From assembly GCF_023282985.1 (NCBI RefSeq), contig NZ_JAGQDC010000001.1, forward strand, positions 186,001 through 250,000: 64,000 nt of DNA, written 5' to 3'. Positions 32,294 to 43,473 of the stretch are shown here, in pieces. A model generated the notes under the pieces. It was not told the origin of the DNA. It made no database searches and saw nothing but the letters and a program-made list of their open reading frames with translations. Numbering within the stretch: position 1 is the first letter of the stretch; each line of letters starts with the position of its first letter. The position numbers and the translations under genes are program-made. The stretch is from Serratia silvae (GTDB lineage Bacteria > Pseudomonadota > Gammaproteobacteria > Enterobacterales > Enterobacteriaceae).

Positions 32294-32360
32294 ACATTTC
32301 CCGTTATCTGTTTCCGCAAATGCGGGTGAAAGTTGTTTTTTTTCAATTCGTTAATCAATA

Positions 32361-34727
32361 TCAGAATGCGCGTTGGTAAGGCAGAATACCCGAACGCAGC
32401 ATTTCATTGGTACCCAGGCTGTGATCGCTGCTCAAGCCACGCAGTTCGACGTTGAATGAAACTTTGTTATCGTACTTGCTGACCTGATTGCCGTAGTCCC
32501 AATCGGTGATCTTGCGCTCATAACCCACATTAACCGCCCAGCAGCAGGTGTTATAACGCAGGCCGACCAACTGGTTAGCGGTTTGTTTCGCACGAGTATC
32601 GTAGTAATACGCCCCGACCACTGCCCAACGATCGGCAATTGGCCAACTGGCCACCAGACCGACCTGTGAAATGCCGTCCTGATAGCCTGGGTTACTGATA
32701 TCCGGCAGGGTTGCCGAAATATACTCTGGGCTGGCATAACGGTAGTTCAACTGCACCATGCGGTTCTGATCCTGACGATATTCCACTACCGCATCACCTA
32801 ACGCGACGCTGTCAAGACGGGTGTCGTACTGAACACCACCACGCAGGCCCCAGCGATCATCAATCTTCCAATAGGTGTCACCGGCCCAGACTACGCTGCC
32901 GGTATCATCGCTATTATCAAAGTTGCTACTTTGATCCCCGGTCCGCGAGCGGCTGAGGTAGTAGATTTGACCTACGGACACGTTAAAACGTTCAACCAGC
33001 GCGTCATCATAAATACGCGAAGTCACACCAGCTGCCACACGGTTCTGCGAGGCGACGCGATCCAGGCCGCTGTAAGAGCGGTCGCGGAACAGGCCCGAGT
33101 AGTCGGTTTGCAGCAGGGTTGAGTCATAAGTATAGATATTGCTTTGATCGCGATAAGGCACGTACAGGTACTGCATACGTGGCTCAATGGTTTGAGTATA
33201 ACCTTCTGACCAATCCATTGGGCGATCGAATACCACTTTGCCGTCGGTCTTGAACTGCGGCAGTACGCGGTTGACCGAATCTTCCAGATCGGGAACCGGG
33301 CTCCCCGGGTTGCGGCTGGCATAGTCGGCGGCAAAACCGTTCGGGATGGTTTGCTGGAAATGCGTTGCCATCAGTTTAGCTTCGGTATTCAGGCTGCCCC
33401 AACTGTTGACAAGCGGTAGATTGATCGCCGGTTCAATGTGCCAACGGGTGGCTTCCGGATTATTCGGGTTGACGCTGGTAAAGTTGGCAACCTGGGCGTA
33501 GGTGTGGAAGTCAAACGGACCGATATCCGATTTATAGTAGTTGAGATCCAACTGCGGCTGCGCACGGTAGGCGTTTTGGTTGCCCGCCCCGCTGAAGATC
33601 TGGAACTGCTTGGAGGCCAGCGTGGCATCCCAGTTCTCATCGGCATAACCGACGCTGAATTTCTGCGTCGCGTAGCCATCGGTGGTGGAACCGTATTTGG
33701 AATCCAGATCGGTGAAGTAATAAGGATCGCTGACCTTGGTGTAATCGACGTTGAAACGCCACACCTGATTCATTACGCCGTTATGGCCCCAGTAGAACAG
33801 CCAACGCTTGCTGTCGTCGACATCCCCATGATCTTTTTCGTACTGCCTGTCGCTTGGCAGCCAGTCGAAGGCCATGGTGCCCAGACCCGGTTGCAATAGA
33901 TAACGGAATTCGTTCTGCCACTGCAGGCCACGATTCGTCATGTAGTGCGGGGTGATGGTGGCATCAAAGTTTGGCGCAATGTTCCAGTAATACGGCAGCA
34001 TGAACTCGAAGCCGTTATTACTGCCATATTTGGCATTGGGGATCAGGAAGCCGGAGCGGCGCTTATTGCCCACTGGCAGCTGCAAATAGGGGCTGTAGAA
34101 CACCGGCACCTTGCCAATCTTGAAGCGGGCGTTCCACACTTCGGCCACTTCTTCTTCGCGATCGTGGATCACTTCGGAGCCCACTACGCTCCAGCTATCA
34201 TCGCCAGGCAGGCAGGAGGTGAAGGTGCCGTTTTCCAAGATGGTGTAGCGGTTTTGACCGCGCATCTTCATCTTGTCAGCGTCACCGCGCCCTTGACGGC
34301 CCACCATCTGATAGTCGCCCTGATAGACGTCGGTATCTTTGGTGTTCAGGTTTGACCAGGCTTTAGGGCCTTTCAGTTTGATCTGATTATCCGCGTAGTT
34401 TACGTCACCGGTGGCGGTAACGGTGCGGATGGGATCGGGCTGCCCGTCTTTTTGCGTCTGGTTCAGCTCAACCTGTTTCGCCGTCAGGGTGCTGTTACCC
34501 TGTTCGATGTTGACGTTGCCAGTGAACAGCGCGCTGTTCGGATAGTTGGCTTGCGAATCATCGGAAATGATGGTGACCGGCAGGCTGTTGGGGTCGCCGG
34601 TTATCACAGGTTTATCGTAAACAGGCACGCCGAGCATACATTGCTCGGCCAGATCTGCCAGCGCGTGCTGACTATAAATTGCCGTCCAAATCAACGTGGC
34701 CAGCAGTGTTGGGAAACTTTTTTTCAT
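32361..34727 (-). CDS. lptD: LPS-assembly outer-membrane protein LptD
   Basis: A 788-residue outer-membrane protein that, with LptE, inserts lipopolysaccharide into the outer leaflet. The signal peptide [20 protein letters not shown] ends at HALA. The periplasmic OstA/beta-jellyroll domain follows, then a large beta barrel from about residue 230. The four cysteines that form the essential disulfides are present (EQCMLG, TSCLPGD and the adjacent pair NTCCWA). The start at 34727 fits the signal peptide; an upstream in-frame extension to 34796 is not family sequence. First gene of its operon. Confidence 0.98.
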   Translation of the reverse strand: MKKSFPTLLATLIWTAIYSQHALADLAEQCMLGVPVYDKPVITGDPNSLPVTIISDDSQANYPNSALFTGNVNIEQGNSTLTAKQVELNQTQKDGQPDPIRTVTATGDVNYADNQIKLKGPKAWSNLNTKDTDVYQGDYQMVGRQGRGDADKMKMRGQNRYTILENGTFTSCLPGDDSWSVVGSEVIHDREEEVAEVWNARFKIGKVPVFYSPYLQLPVGNKRRSGFLIPNAKYGSNNGFEFMLPYYWNIAPNFDATITPHYMTNRGLQWQNEFRYLLQPGLGTMAFDWLPSDRQYEKDHGDVDDSKRWLFYWGHNGVMNQVWRFNVDYTKVSDPYYFTDLDSKYGSTTDGYATQKFSVGYADENWDATLASKQFQIFSGAGNQNAYRAQPQLDLNYYKSDIGPFDFHTYAQVANFTSVNPNNPEATRWHIEPAINLPLVNSWGSLNTEAKLMATHFQQTIPNGFAADYASRNPGSPVPDLEDSVNRVLPQFKTDGKVVFDRPMDWSEGYTQTIEPRMQYLYVPYRDQSNIYTYDSTLLQTDYSGLFRDRSYSGLDRVASQNRVAAGVTSRIYDDALVERFNVSVGQIYYLSRSRTGDQSSNFDNSDDTGSVVWAGDTYWKIDDRWGLRGGVQYDTRLDSVALGDAVVEYRQDQNRMVQLNYRYASPEYISATLPDISNPGYQDGISQVGLVASWPIADRWAVVGAYYYDTRAKQTANQLVGLRYNTCCWAVNVGYERKITDWDYGNQVSKYDNKVSFNVELRGLSSDHSLGTNEMLRSGILPYQRAF

Positions 34728-34958
34728 ACGCGGTTTTTGGTGTTCCGTCATCAGAGGCGTCATGTCCGGCAAACGGTCAGAGACTATATCACTCATCAGC
34801 GTTGCGCTAGTGTTAAATCCTGCCGTTCGATTGCGTCGTCGTTAGGCGCAGACGTAAATGACAGGTATGATAATCGAATTCTTGGAAAAAATCGCCTTAA
34901 CCCTTGCGCGTACCGATAGGGATACACGGCTTATTACGGTTTGATAGTTGGGGAGTAT

Positions 34959-35792
34959 ATGCAGTATTGGGGAAAACTGCTCGGAGTGATTGTCGCTATT
35001 TGGGCTGGCGGCGGATTCTGGGGTGTCGTGCTGGGGCTGATTGTTGGCCATATGATTGATACCGCACGTAATAACAAGCGCAGCCGAGGGTTCTTTACCG
35101 ATCAGCAAACGCGGCAGACGTTATTTTTTCGCACCACCTTTCAGGTTATGGGGCATCTGACCAAATCGAAAGGGCGAGTGACCGAAGCCGATATTCAGAT
35201 AGCCAGCCTGTTTATGGACCGCTTACAACTGCATGGCGAGGCCCGTACCGCAGCACAGCAGGCGTTCCGCGAAGGCAAGCACAGTCAGTTCCCGCTGCGT
35301 GAAACCTTGCAGCAGTTACGCAGCATTTGCTTTGGTCGCTTTGACCTGATTCGGATGTTTCTGGAAATTCAGATCCAGGCGGCGTTTGCCGATGGCTCGC
35401 TGCACCCGAACGAACGACAGGTGCTGTATGTGATTGCCGAAGAGCTGGGAATTTCCCGCGCTCAGTTCGATCAGTTCCTCAGCATGATCGAGGGCGGGCG
35501 GCAGTTTGGTGGCGGCAGTTGGCAGGGGCAGCAAGGGGGGTATTCCCAGGGCGGCTACCAGCAGGCGCAACGAGGCCCAACGCTGGAGGATGCCTGCAAG
35601 GTGCTGGGCGTTAACAGCAGCGACGATGCCACTACCATCAAGCGTGCCTACCGTAAGCTGATGGGCGAACATCACCCGGACAAGCTGGTTGCCAAGGGGT
35701 TACCGCCGGAAATGATGGAGATGGCGAAACAGAAAGCGCAGGAGATCCAGGCGGCTTACGACCTGATCAAACGCGAGAAGGGCTTCAAGTAG
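34959..35792 (+). CDS. djlA: Co-chaperone DjlA
   Basis: A 277-residue membrane-anchored J-domain protein. One N-terminal transmembrane segment ([21 protein letters not shown], known in the family for dimerisation) is followed by a TerB-like helical domain. A Gly/Gln-rich linker ([14 protein letters not shown]) precedes a C-terminal J domain with HHPDKL. It stimulates DnaK and influences the Rcs envelope response in E. coli. The start MQYWGKLLG at 34959 has GGGAG upstream. It is transcribed divergently from lptD. Confidence 0.97.
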   Translation: MQYWGKLLGVIVAIWAGGGFWGVVLGLIVGHMIDTARNNKRSRGFFTDQQTRQTLFFRTTFQVMGHLTKSKGRVTEADIQIASLFMDRLQLHGEARTAAQQAFREGKHSQFPLRETLQQLRSICFGRFDLIRMFLEIQIQAAFADGSLHPNERQVLYVIAEELGISRAQFDQFLSMIEGGRQFGGGSWQGQQGGYSQGGYQQAQRGPTLEDACKVLGVNSSDDATTIKRAYRKLMGEHHPDKLVAKGLPPEMMEMAKQKAQEIQAAYDLIKREKGFK

Positions 35793-35825
35793 TTAAGGGC
35801 GCCGCGTGCGGCACCCCCTATAAAC

Positions 35826-36476
35826 TCAGAAATCTGGCTCTACGCGAAAATGCATCGGGGTCTGAAACGCGGGATGGGTGATACGCAACTCTTGTGCGTG
35901 CAACTGCAGGCGCGGTGCCATCACCTTGGCCTCTGGCGGGGCGTAGAAGCCATCGCCGAGAATAGGGTGTCCCAATGCCAGCATATGTACACGCAATTGG
36001 TGTGAGCGCCCGGTGATGGGCAGCAGCTTGACCCGCGTGCTGCCATCCGCATCCCGGGAAAGCACCACATATTCGGTCTGCGCGGCCTTGCCGGTTTCGA
36101 AACAGACTTTCTGCAATGGCCGGTTCGGCCAGTCGCAAATCAGCGGTAAATCCACCACCCCTTCATCCTGTGCCATATGCCCCCACACGCGGGCGATGTA
36201 GCATTTTTTCGGCTCGCGCTCGCGGAACTGGCGTTTTAGCTCACGCTCGGCGGCCTTGTTCAATGCCACAATGATCACCCCGCTGGTAGCCATATCCAGG
36301 CGATGTACGGACTCTGCCGCCGGAAAGTCTGCCTGGATGCGCGTCATCAGGCTGTCCTTGTTCTCGGGGGCACGGCCAGGCACGGAAAGCAGCCCGCTAG
36401 GTTTGTTGACCACGATGATGTGCTCATCCTGATACAGCACGTGCAGCGGATCTTGCGGGGGATTGTAAGGTTCCAT
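35826..36476 (-). CDS. rluA: Dual-specificity pseudouridine synthase RluA
   Basis: A 216-residue enzyme that makes pseudouridine 746 in 23S rRNA and 32 in several tRNAs. The catalytic aspartate is in VHRLDMATSGVIIVALN near residue 64. The conserved LLPITGRSHQLRVHMLALGHPILGD is near residue 150. It lacks an S4 domain, as usual for RluA. Length is near E. coli (219). It lies directly downstream of rapA on the same strand. Confidence 0.97.
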   Translation of the reverse strand: MEPYNPPQDPLHVLYQDEHIIVVNKPSGLLSVPGRAPENKDSLMTRIQADFPAAESVHRLDMATSGVIIVALNKAAERELKRQFREREPKKCYIARVWGHMAQDEGVVDLPLICDWPNRPLQKVCFETGKAAQTEYVVLSRDADGSTRVKLLPITGRSHQLRVHMLALGHPILGDGFYAPPEAKVMAPRLQLHAQELRITHPAFQTPMHFRVEPDF

Positions 36477-36502
36477 GTTAGCTCCGCTGAGAAGGGCAAA
36501 CC

Positions 36503-36525
36503 GGGGAGCCTTGGCTCCCCGTTGT
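36503..36525 (-). terminator. Hairpin between rapA and rluA
   Basis: GGGGAGCC / GGCTCCCC stem with a two-base gap between its arms, followed on the minus strand by GGTTTG. A weak or partial terminator for rapA, since rluA follows in the same direction. Confidence 0.5.
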
Positions 36526-36530
36526 GTGGA

Positions 36531-39437
36531 TCACTGGTGTGTCACTACTACCAGGCGAATAGCATCCAGCCGCCATCCTGCTTCGTTGAGGTTAATCAGC
36601 ACCTGCTTACGGTTGAACTCCAGCGCTTCGACTTCGTCATCACGGATATTCGGGTTAACCGCTTTCAGGGCTTCCAGACGTGCCAGCTCGGTGCTCAGCT
36701 TGTCATCGGCCTCTTGCTTGGCCTGTTCGATCAGGGCGCGTGCCTGTTCTTCCACCAGGCTTTCTGCCTGTTGCAGCATCACGTGCACTTCTTGCTGCAC
36801 CGCATTGACCAGCTTGCTGGACGTGTGGCGATTGACCGCGTTCAGTTGGCGGTTAAAGCTTTCAAACTCGACCTGTGCCGCCAGGTTGGTTCCTTTGCGA
36901 TCCATCAACATGCGGATCGGCGTTGGCGGCAGGAAGCGGGTCAGTTGCAGGTGTTTAGGTGCTTGCGCCTCAACCACATACACCAGTTCGACCAGCAGGG
37001 TTCCCACCGGCAGTGCCTTGTTTTTCAACAGGGAAACCGCACAGCTCCCGGTGTCGCCGGAGAGGATCAGATCCAGCCCGTTGCGGATAATCGGGTGTTC
37101 CCAACTGACAAACTGGGCATCTTCACGCGACAGCGCCTGCTCGCGATCAAACGTCACGGTGCAGCCATCCTGCGGTAGCCCCGGGAAGTCCGGTACCAGC
37201 ATATGGTCGGACGGGGTGAGGACGATCAGGTTGTCGCTGCGGTCTTCCTGGTTGATGCCGACGATATCGAACAGGTTGAGCGCAAAGCTCACCAGGTTAA
37301 CGTCGTTGTCCTGCGCCGCAATGGCTTCCGCCAGCGCTTGCGCTTTGTCACCGCCGTTGGAGTGCATTTCCAGCAGACGGTCACGGCCCTGTTCCAACTG
37401 CGTTTTCAACTGTTTGTGCTGCTGGTTACAGGCATGAATAAACTCGTCCAGTCCTTCCTGCTCGGTAGGAGCGGCCAGATAGCCAATCAGCTGTTCGTAG
37501 CTGCTGTCGTAAATTGGTCTGCCGGTTGGGCAGGTATGTTCGAAGGCATCCAGCCCTTCATGGAACCAGCGGCCCAGCACGGCCTGAGCGGTGTTTTCCA
37601 GGTAAGGCACCATGATCTGGATGTCGTGCATCTGGCCAATACGATCCAGACGGCCAATGCGCTGTTCCAGCAGATCCGGGTTAAACGGCAGATCGAACAT
37701 CACCATCTGGCTGGCAAACTGGAAGTTACGCCCTTCTGAACCGATTTCGGAGCACAGCAGCACCTGCGCACCTTCTTCCTGTGAAGCGAAGTAGGCGGCG
37801 GCGCGATCGCGTTCGATAATGCTCAGCCCTTCGTGGAATACGGCGGCTCGGATCGCTTCGCGTTCACGCAGCACCTGCTCCAGTTGCAGAGCGGTTGCGG
37901 CCTGGGCGCAAATCACCAGTACTTTCTCATGACGGTTGGCGACCAGATAATCCAGCAGCCACTCAACGCGCGGATCGAAGTTCCACCAGGTCGCATTCTC
38001 CCCTTCGAACTCCTGATAAATCTGTTCTGGGTACAACATGTCGCGGGCGCGGGCTTCGACGGTTTTCTTGGCGCTCATGATGCCGGACACTTTGATTGCC
38101 GTCTGATATTGCGTTGGCAACGGCAGTTTGATCTGGTGCAGGTGGCGGCGTGGGAAGCCTTTTACGCCGTTGCGGGTATTACGGAACAGCACGCGGCTGG
38201 TGCCGTGGCGATCCATCAGCATGGTGACCAGCTCCTGGCGCGCCTGCTCGCTGTTTTCGGTATCGCTGTTGGCCGCTTTCAGCAGGGGTTCAATGTCTTG
38301 CTCGTCGATCAGTTCACCCAGCAGGTTCAGTTTGTCATCCGCCAGGCGCTCGCCGCTCAGCAGCAGCGTCACCGCATCGGCTACCGGACGATATTTCTGC
38401 TGATCGGTGACAAACTCCTGGTAGTCATGGAAACGGCTGGGATCCAGCAGGCGCAAGCGGGCAAAGTGGCTCTGTTGGCCAAGTTGTTCCGGGGTTGCCG
38501 TCAGCAACAGTACGCCCGGGATGTGCTCCGCCAGCTGTTCAATCACCTGATATTCACGGCTCGGCGCTTCTTCGCTCCAGGCCAGGTGGTGAGCTTCGTC
38601 TACCACCAGCAGATCCCAGTGGGCATCAGCCAACTGCTCAAGGCGCTGCTTGTTGCGACGCACGAAATCCAGAGAGCAAATTACCAACTGTTCGGTTTCG
38701 AACGGGTTGCTGCTGTCGAGCATTGCTTCGGAGTAGCGGCTATCGTCAAACAGCGAGAAATAGAGGTTGAAGCGACGCATCATTTCAACCAGCCACTGGT
38801 GTTGCAGGGTTTCCGGCACCACGATCAGCACACGCTCGGCGCGGCCAGCCAGCAGTTGCTGATGAATAATCATCCCGGCTTCGATGGTTTTACCCAGGCC
38901 CACTTCATCGGCCAACAGAACGCGCGGCGCATGGCGCTGGCCGACTTCATAGGCGATATGCAATTGGTGCGGGATCAGGCTGGCACGCATACCACGCAGG
39001 CCAGCGAACGGCAGACGATATTGTTCGCTCTGGTATTTGCGGGCGCGGAAACGCAGCGCAAAGCGATCCATGCGGTCAATCTGACCAGCAAACAACCGGT
39101 CTTGCGGTTTACTGAAGGTCAGCTTGCTGTCCAGCAGCACTTCACGCATAGCGACGCCGCTTTCCTGGGTGTCCAGACGCGTGCCGATATAGGTCAACAG
39201 ACCGCTATCCTCTTTGACTTCCTCCACCTGTAACTGCCAGCCTTCGTGGTTGCTGATGGTATCGCCCGGGTTGAACATCACGCGGGTGATTGGCGAGTCG
39301 TTTCTGGCATAGAGGCGGTTTTCACCGGTGGCGGGGAAAAGCAGGGTGACCATGCGCACGTCCAGCGCTACCACGGTTCCCAGTCCCAATTCGCTTTCCG
39401 TATCGCTGATCCAGCGTTGACCAAGTGTAAAAGGCAT
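36531..39437 (-). CDS. rapA: RNA polymerase-associated SWI2/SNF2 ATPase RapA (HepA)
   Basis: A 968-residue ATPase that binds RNA polymerase and helps it recycle. N-terminal tandem Tudor-like domains precede a SNF2 core: Walker A in [15 protein letters not shown] near residue 175, the DEAH box in [12 protein letters not shown], and helicase motifs [13 protein letters not shown] and [12 protein letters not shown]. Length equals E. coli RapA (968). It lies downstream of polB on the same strand, but a terminator and a 360-base gap separate them. Confidence 0.98.
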   Translation of the reverse strand: MPFTLGQRWISDTESELGLGTVVALDVRMVTLLFPATGENRLYARNDSPITRVMFNPGDTISNHEGWQLQVEEVKEDSGLLTYIGTRLDTQESGVAMREVLLDSKLTFSKPQDRLFAGQIDRMDRFALRFRARKYQSEQYRLPFAGLRGMRASLIPHQLHIAYEVGQRHAPRVLLADEVGLGKTIEAGMIIHQQLLAGRAERVLIVVPETLQHQWLVEMMRRFNLYFSLFDDSRYSEAMLDSSNPFETEQLVICSLDFVRRNKQRLEQLADAHWDLLVVDEAHHLAWSEEAPSREYQVIEQLAEHIPGVLLLTATPEQLGQQSHFARLRLLDPSRFHDYQEFVTDQQKYRPVADAVTLLLSGERLADDKLNLLGELIDEQDIEPLLKAANSDTENSEQARQELVTMLMDRHGTSRVLFRNTRNGVKGFPRRHLHQIKLPLPTQYQTAIKVSGIMSAKKTVEARARDMLYPEQIYQEFEGENATWWNFDPRVEWLLDYLVANRHEKVLVICAQAATALQLEQVLREREAIRAAVFHEGLSIIERDRAAAYFASQEEGAQVLLCSEIGSEGRNFQFASQMVMFDLPFNPDLLEQRIGRLDRIGQMHDIQIMVPYLENTAQAVLGRWFHEGLDAFEHTCPTGRPIYDSSYEQLIGYLAAPTEQEGLDEFIHACNQQHKQLKTQLEQGRDRLLEMHSNGGDKAQALAEAIAAQDNDVNLVSFALNLFDIVGINQEDRSDNLIVLTPSDHMLVPDFPGLPQDGCTVTFDREQALSREDAQFVSWEHPIIRNGLDLILSGDTGSCAVSLLKNKALPVGTLLVELVYVVEAQAPKHLQLTRFLPPTPIRMLMDRKGTNLAAQVEFESFNRQLNAVNRHTSSKLVNAVQQEVHVMLQQAESLVEEQARALIEQAKQEADDKLSTELARLEALKAVNPNIRDDEVEALEFNRKQVLINLNEAGWRLDAIRLVVVTHQ

Positions 39438-39743
39438 AGTTTGTCGGCTCGATTCTTATTAAGTAAGTCTTGCTACCCGGCAGATAAGCCCAGGTAACCT
39501 GTTTCAACTGCTTGCTATTCCCGGCATTTTGCCTGCCACCGCGTTGTTACCGCCTGGCGAGCTTTATTTTCATTTAGCGGATAATAGCTTGTTACGCCGT
39601 GCTGACGTCTGGTGACGGCATGGCGACAACGATGTTGTGAATAGTGGTTCAGAATTTGGGAAGGGCGCTATGGTAATGGAAGGCGGCGCATTCGTCACCT
39701 GTAAAACCCGATGATTTTTTCTTCCCAAATGCCGACTAACATC
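39438..39743. other. polB-rapA gap
   Basis: Holds the rapA leader and promoter region. TATTAT around 39584 on the minus strand is a possible -10, but no convincing -35 is visible. Short open frames on both strands have no recognisable features. Confidence 0.35.
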
Positions 39744-39784
39744 AGTAAAAAGAGAGGGTTTCCCCATGGGGGGGCATTACCCTC
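39744..39784 (-). terminator. polB terminator
   Basis: Read on the minus strand, GAGGGT pairs with ACCCTC around an inner CCCC/GGGG stem. The sequence TCTTTTT follows directly. Confidence 0.8.
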
Positions 39785-39796
39785 TGCTTTGACCGC

Positions 39797-42163
39797 TCAG
39801 AACAGGCCAATCTGCCTGGTTACCAACGCCGAAAAATCGTCGTACAGGAAGGGAAGTATAGCGTCTGCCACCGGTTGCAGCTGGCGTTCGAGATAATGAT
39901 CGTAATCGATCGCGGATTGCCGGGTTTCCAGCGGCTCTGGCCCGGCTAGCGTCATTACATAGCTGATCCAGCCACCGTTCTGATATTGCAGTGGCCGCCC
40001 CTGTTGACGATTATAGTCATCGGCCAGCCGGGCTGCACGGGCGTGGGGGGGAACATTGCGTTGATAGTCGTCCAGCTTGCGACGTAGGCGTTTACGGTAC
40101 ACCAGCCGGTCGTCAAATTCGCCGCTCAGCGTTTTGGCCACGTAATCGCGCACAAAGTCCTGGTAGGGCTGGCGCTTGAAGATGCGTTGATAGAGTTGTT
40201 GCTGAAACTGCTGCGCTAACGGGGTCCAGTCGGTACGCACCGTTTCCAACCCTTTATATACCATCTCTTCACTGCCGTCCGGTTTGCTGATCAACCCGGC
40301 GTAGCGTTTTTTGCTGCCCTGTTCGGCACCGCGGATGGTGGGCATTAAAAAGCGGGAATAGTGGGTTTCAAACTCCAGCTCCAGCGCATTTTCCAGCCCA
40401 TATTGCTGTTGCAGGTGCTGCTGCCACCATTGATTGACGTGATCGAGCAGTTCGCGGCCAATCTCGGCGGCCTGCTGTTCACTGTGGGCCTTTTTCAGCC
40501 AGACAAAGGTCGAGTCCGTATCGCCGTAGATCACCTGGTAACCTTTAGCTTCGATCAACTCCCGCGTCTGGCGCATGATCTCGTGGCCGCGCAGGGTGAT
40601 CGACGAGGCCAGCCTGGGATCGAAGAAGCGACAGCCGCTCGATCCCAGCACGCCGTAGAACGCATTCATGATGATCTTGAGCGCCTGCGACAGCGGTTTA
40701 TTGTTGTGGCGTTTGGCTGCTTCGCGCCCCTGCCAGATCTGGCGAACGATCTCTGGAAGGCAGTGTTTGCTGCGGGAGAAGCGAGCCTGGCGAAAACCTG
40801 GCACCGAGTTTTCATCATCCGGGTGCTGCATGCCTTCTACCAGCCCGACGGGATCGATCAGGAAGGTGCGGATGATCGACGGATACAGGCTTTTGTAATC
40901 CAGTACCAGCACCGAATCATACAGACCAGGCTGTGAATCCATCACAAAGCCGCCGGGGCTGTGCTCTTCCGGCAACTCCCCAAGGTTAGGGGCCACATAG
41001 CCCTGACGATGCATGCGCGGGATATAAAGATGGTTGAAGGCCGCCACTGAACCGCCGCTGCGATCGGCCGCCAAGCCGGTCACGGTGGCGCGTTCGAGCA
41101 GGAAGGTCAACAGTTCGGTTTTGGCGAAAATGCGCGTCACCAGCTCGCAGTCTTTTAGGTTATAGCGGGCCAGAGCGGGTTTATCTTCGGCAAAACGGCG
41201 GTCTATTTCTGCCATCCGCTGGTAAGGGTTGTCGAGCGATTTCCCTTCCCCAAGCAGCGCTTGCGCCACATATTCCAGGCTGAAGGACGGGAAGTTCCAG
41301 GTGGCCGATTTCAGCGCCTCGATACCGTCGATAATCAATCGCCCGGAGGCCGAGGCGAAGAAGTGGTTTTGCTTAAAGCCGTGCTCGCGCCATTCCAACA
41401 GGTTACCGCCACGGCCAAAACGCAGGGGGATCTGATAACGTTCGGCGTGTTTCTGCAGCACCCGCAAATCGAACTGCACCAGGTTCCAGCCGATGATGGC
41501 ATCGGGATCGTGCTGCTCCAGCCATTGGTTAAGGCGTTCCAGCAATTGTGGGCGGCTGTTGCAGTACTCCAGATCGAAATCCAGCACTTTAGTGCCGCCG
41601 TTGGCCGGGCCGAGCATATACACTTGGCGCTGGCCGCAGCCTTCCAGCGCGATGGAGTAAAGCTCGCCATGGGCGGTGGTTTCGATATCCAGTGATACCA
41701 GCTTTAGAGTGGGGCGGTAGTCTGGGGCTGGCTTCATCTGGCCGTTGAGCCACAGGCCATGACCGTCGGGTTGGCCGTTGAACCACACCGGGGCGGTGAT
41801 AAAGCGCTCCATCAGATAGCGTTCCGGCGGGCGGATATCGGCCTCAAACACGTTGACGCCGCCCTCTTTGAGCAGCTTTTCCAGCTTGATCAACTGACGA
41901 TGCTGGCGGCAATAAAGGCCCATCACCGGACGGGAATGGAAATCCTGCAGCGGCAAGGGTTTCAGCTCGACATGACGCTCTTCACGCAGCAGCAACTCTG
42001 CCCGCTGACGCTGTTCGGCGGGAATGAATGCCACGGAGGTCTGTGGGGCCAGCCGTAGCCGCTGTGGCCCGCTATCGGTTGCCAGCCAGAACTCAACTTC
42101 GGTCCCGGCGGGTGTATCACGCCAATGGCGAGTGAGTAAGAAACCCTGCTGTAGAGATGTCAC
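39797..42163 (-). CDS. polB: DNA polymerase II
   Basis: A 788-residue family B polymerase used in lesion bypass and replication restart under SOS. The exonuclease motif [17 protein letters not shown] is near residue 158. Polymerase motif A is [17 protein letters not shown] and motif C is [12 protein letters not shown]. Length is near E. coli Pol II (783). The start is GTG at 42163 with AGGA upstream. A degenerate LexA-like box lies in the promoter, consistent with SOS control as for E. coli dinA/polB. Confidence 0.98.
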   Translation of the reverse strand: MTSLQQGFLLTRHWRDTPAGTEVEFWLATDSGPQRLRLAPQTSVAFIPAEQRQRAELLLREERHVELKPLPLQDFHSRPVMGLYCRQHRQLIKLEKLLKEGGVNVFEADIRPPERYLMERFITAPVWFNGQPDGHGLWLNGQMKPAPDYRPTLKLVSLDIETTAHGELYSIALEGCGQRQVYMLGPANGGTKVLDFDLEYCNSRPQLLERLNQWLEQHDPDAIIGWNLVQFDLRVLQKHAERYQIPLRFGRGGNLLEWREHGFKQNHFFASASGRLIIDGIEALKSATWNFPSFSLEYVAQALLGEGKSLDNPYQRMAEIDRRFAEDKPALARYNLKDCELVTRIFAKTELLTFLLERATVTGLAADRSGGSVAAFNHLYIPRMHRQGYVAPNLGELPEEHSPGGFVMDSQPGLYDSVLVLDYKSLYPSIIRTFLIDPVGLVEGMQHPDDENSVPGFRQARFSRSKHCLPEIVRQIWQGREAAKRHNNKPLSQALKIIMNAFYGVLGSSGCRFFDPRLASSITLRGHEIMRQTRELIEAKGYQVIYGDTDSTFVWLKKAHSEQQAAEIGRELLDHVNQWWQQHLQQQYGLENALELEFETHYSRFLMPTIRGAEQGSKKRYAGLISKPDGSEEMVYKGLETVRTDWTPLAQQFQQQLYQRIFKRQPYQDFVRDYVAKTLSGEFDDRLVYRKRLRRKLDDYQRNVPPHARAARLADDYNRQQGRPLQYQNGGWISYVMTLAGPEPLETRQSAIDYDHYLERQLQPVADAILPFLYDDFSALVTRQIGLF

Positions 42164-42201
42164 TAGTTCCTGAGCATCGATGATCTATAGATGTTTATAG
42201 T

Positions 42202-42217
42202 ATGGGTTTTTATACAG
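42202..42217 (-). promoter_or_regulatory. Possible LexA box of polB
   Basis: On the minus strand CTGTATAAAAACCCAT keeps the left LexA half-site (CTGT) and the AT-rich centre, but the right half is CCAT instead of ACAG. It lies between a TAGACA -35 and a CATACT -10, the same place as in E. coli. The site may be weak. Confidence 0.42.
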
Positions 42218-42333
42218 TGATTGTCTATTACTGGCCGGATTGGCTAAATCTACATACAATTCAACGATTGACTCCTCCTGGCCCGCGCCGGACAATCCTT
42301 CACCCATACGTTTAGCTTACCAACAGAGGTTTA

Positions 42334-43101
42334 ATGGAAGCCTATTTACAGCAGTTGATCACCCAGTCATTGGCTTTCACCCTGGTGGTGGTCATGTTGG
42401 TGGCGTTCCTGGAGTCGCTGGCGTTGGTCGGTTTGTTATTGCCGGGCACGGTGATGATGGCCAGCATTGGCGCACTGATCGGCAGCGGACAGGTGGACTT
42501 TTATATGGCCTGGGGGGCTGGCATTGTCGGCTGTCTGCTGGGAGATTGGATTTCCTACTTTATCGGCCGGGCTTTCAAGGGGCCGCTGCACCGTTGGTCG
42601 TTCCTGAAAAAGAACAAGGCGATGCTGGATAAAACCGAGCATGCGCTGCATCAGCACAGTATCGTTACGATTTTGATCGGCCGTTTTGTTGGCCCGACGC
42701 GCCCGCTGGTGCCGATGGTAGCTGGCATGCTCGATCTGCCTCCCTACAAATTTGCCCTGCCGAATATCATCGGTTGCCTGACCTGGCCACCGGTCTATTT
42801 CTTTCCCGGCATTCTGGCGGGAGTCGCCATCGATATTCCCGCCAGCGCCAACAGCGCGTTGTTCAAATGGCTGTTGTTTGGCGTGGTGGTACTGTTGTGG
42901 CTGGCAGCTTGGCTGAGTTGGCGCTGGTGGCGTGAAGGGAAGCGCAGTGCCGATAAGCTTACACGCTGGCTAACGCCGATGCGGCTGCGGTTGGCCTGTA
43001 TTGCCAGCTGGGTAGGGGCGCTGGTGTGTTTCTATTATATGCATCAGCAGGCGTTGATGCCGGTATATCGACACCTGCTGTGGAAAGTGCTGGCGGGCTG
43101 A
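42334..43101 (+). CDS. yabI: DedA-family membrane protein YabI
   Basis: A 255-residue inner-membrane protein of the DedA (SNARE-associated, VTT) superfamily. Members recycle undecaprenyl phosphate or other lipids and support membrane potential and drug resistance. The family motifs are GLLLPGTVMMASIGALIGSG, GDWISYFIGRAF and the arginine/proline-rich FVGPTRPLVPMVAGM. Length is near E. coli YabI (254). It is divergent from polB and precedes a bidirectional terminator shared with the antisense RNA of the dinQ-like locus. Confidence 0.94.
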   Translation: MEAYLQQLITQSLAFTLVVVMLVAFLESLALVGLLLPGTVMMASIGALIGSGQVDFYMAWGAGIVGCLLGDWISYFIGRAFKGPLHRWSFLKKNKAMLDKTEHALHQHSIVTILIGRFVGPTRPLVPMVAGMLDLPPYKFALPNIIGCLTWPPVYFFPGILAGVAIDIPASANSALFKWLLFGVVVLLWLAAWLSWRWWREGKRSADKLTRWLTPMRLRLACIASWVGALVCFYYMHQQALMPVYRHLLWKVLAG

Positions 43102-43117
43102 CGCTAAAATTTTGGCA

Positions 43118-43150
43118 CAAAAAAACCGACTGGTGAGGTCGGTTTTTTTT
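43118..43150. terminator. Bidirectional terminator of dedA and the antisense RNA
   Basis: AAACCGAC / GTCGGTTT stem with a seven-base loop, an A-run on the left and a nine-base T-run on the right. It ends dedA on the plus strand and the small RNA on the minus strand. Confidence 0.88.
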
Positions 43151-43205
43151 TATTTCCCGCTCTAGAGCTGGTAACTCTGACCGGTTGAAGCCGCATTCAT
43201 CTAAC
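43118..43205 (-). ncRNA. Predicted antisense RNA to the dinQ-like leader (AgrA/AgrB-like)
   Basis: A promoter on the minus strand (TTGACA at 43241-43236, 17-base spacer, TAAAAT at 43218-43213) points to a start at G43205. A terminator ends the RNA near 43118, giving about 88 bases with no open frame of note. Its first 20 or so bases are the complement of the repeat at 43186-43206, which occurs again, identical, at 43402-43422 inside the dinQ-like leader. The RNA can therefore pair perfectly with that mRNA over about 20 bases and imperfectly over about 30. E. coli dinQ is controlled by similar short antisense RNAs (AgrA, AgrB). Expression is not shown here. Confidence 0.8.
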
Positions 43206-43206
43206 A
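43175..43206 (+). repeat. Direct repeat, copy 1 (antisense RNA side)
   Basis: Bases 43186-43206 are identical to 43402-43422. The match continues imperfectly leftward (CTCTG, then CCGG) to 43175. Copy 1 lies at the 5' end of the minus-strand RNA. Confidence 0.93.
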
Positions 43207-43212
43207 GGATTA

Positions 43213-43241
43213 ATTTTATCTTTGATCCCCTCCAATGTCAA
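43213..43241 (-). promoter_or_regulatory. Promoter of the antisense RNA
   Basis: TTGACA, 17 bases, TAAAAT on the minus strand: a full-consensus -35 and a one-mismatch -10. It is much stronger than anything seen for the toxin, as expected for an antitoxin RNA. Confidence 0.85.
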
Positions 43242-43279
43242 AAGCTCAGAAATCGGATATCTAGTATGTCGTGCCTTGG

Positions 43280-43300
43280 GCTGATTAAGATATAATCAGC
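43280..43300 (+). promoter_or_regulatory. Probable dinQ-like -10 region within a perfect palindrome
   Basis: GCTGATTA and TAATCAGC form an inverted repeat with a five-base centre. It contains TATAAT (43291-43296), which would start transcription near 43303. The -35 is poor. The palindrome is 21 bases and does not fit LexA (CTGT-N8-ACAG). Confidence 0.5.
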
Positions 43301-43389
43301 GGTTTAGCTCTGTTGCTGTCTTTACTTCGGTGTGCGCATGTACATATTCAAGCCCTGGTCGGGTGTACGGGGGGTGCCGTTATCCGATG

Positions 43390-43422
43390 CTCTGGCCGGA
43401 GTGAAGCCGCATTCATCTAACA
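43390..43422 (+). repeat. Direct repeat, copy 2 (toxin leader side)
   Basis: Identical over 21 bases to copy 1 at 43186-43206, starting about 100 bases into the predicted toxin mRNA and ending 73 bases before its start codon. It also spans the end of a 29-codon upstream frame (43338-43427). Confidence 0.93.
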
Positions 43423-43473
43423 ACTGAGTGCTGCGCTGTGACAGGCAATGTAAGGGTAAGCGGCGGTGGCTCA

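Noticed and set aside
43281-43299. LexA box for the dinQ-like gene
   Set aside because: The palindrome has CTG and CAG separated by 13 bases, whereas LexA needs CTGT-N8-ACAG.
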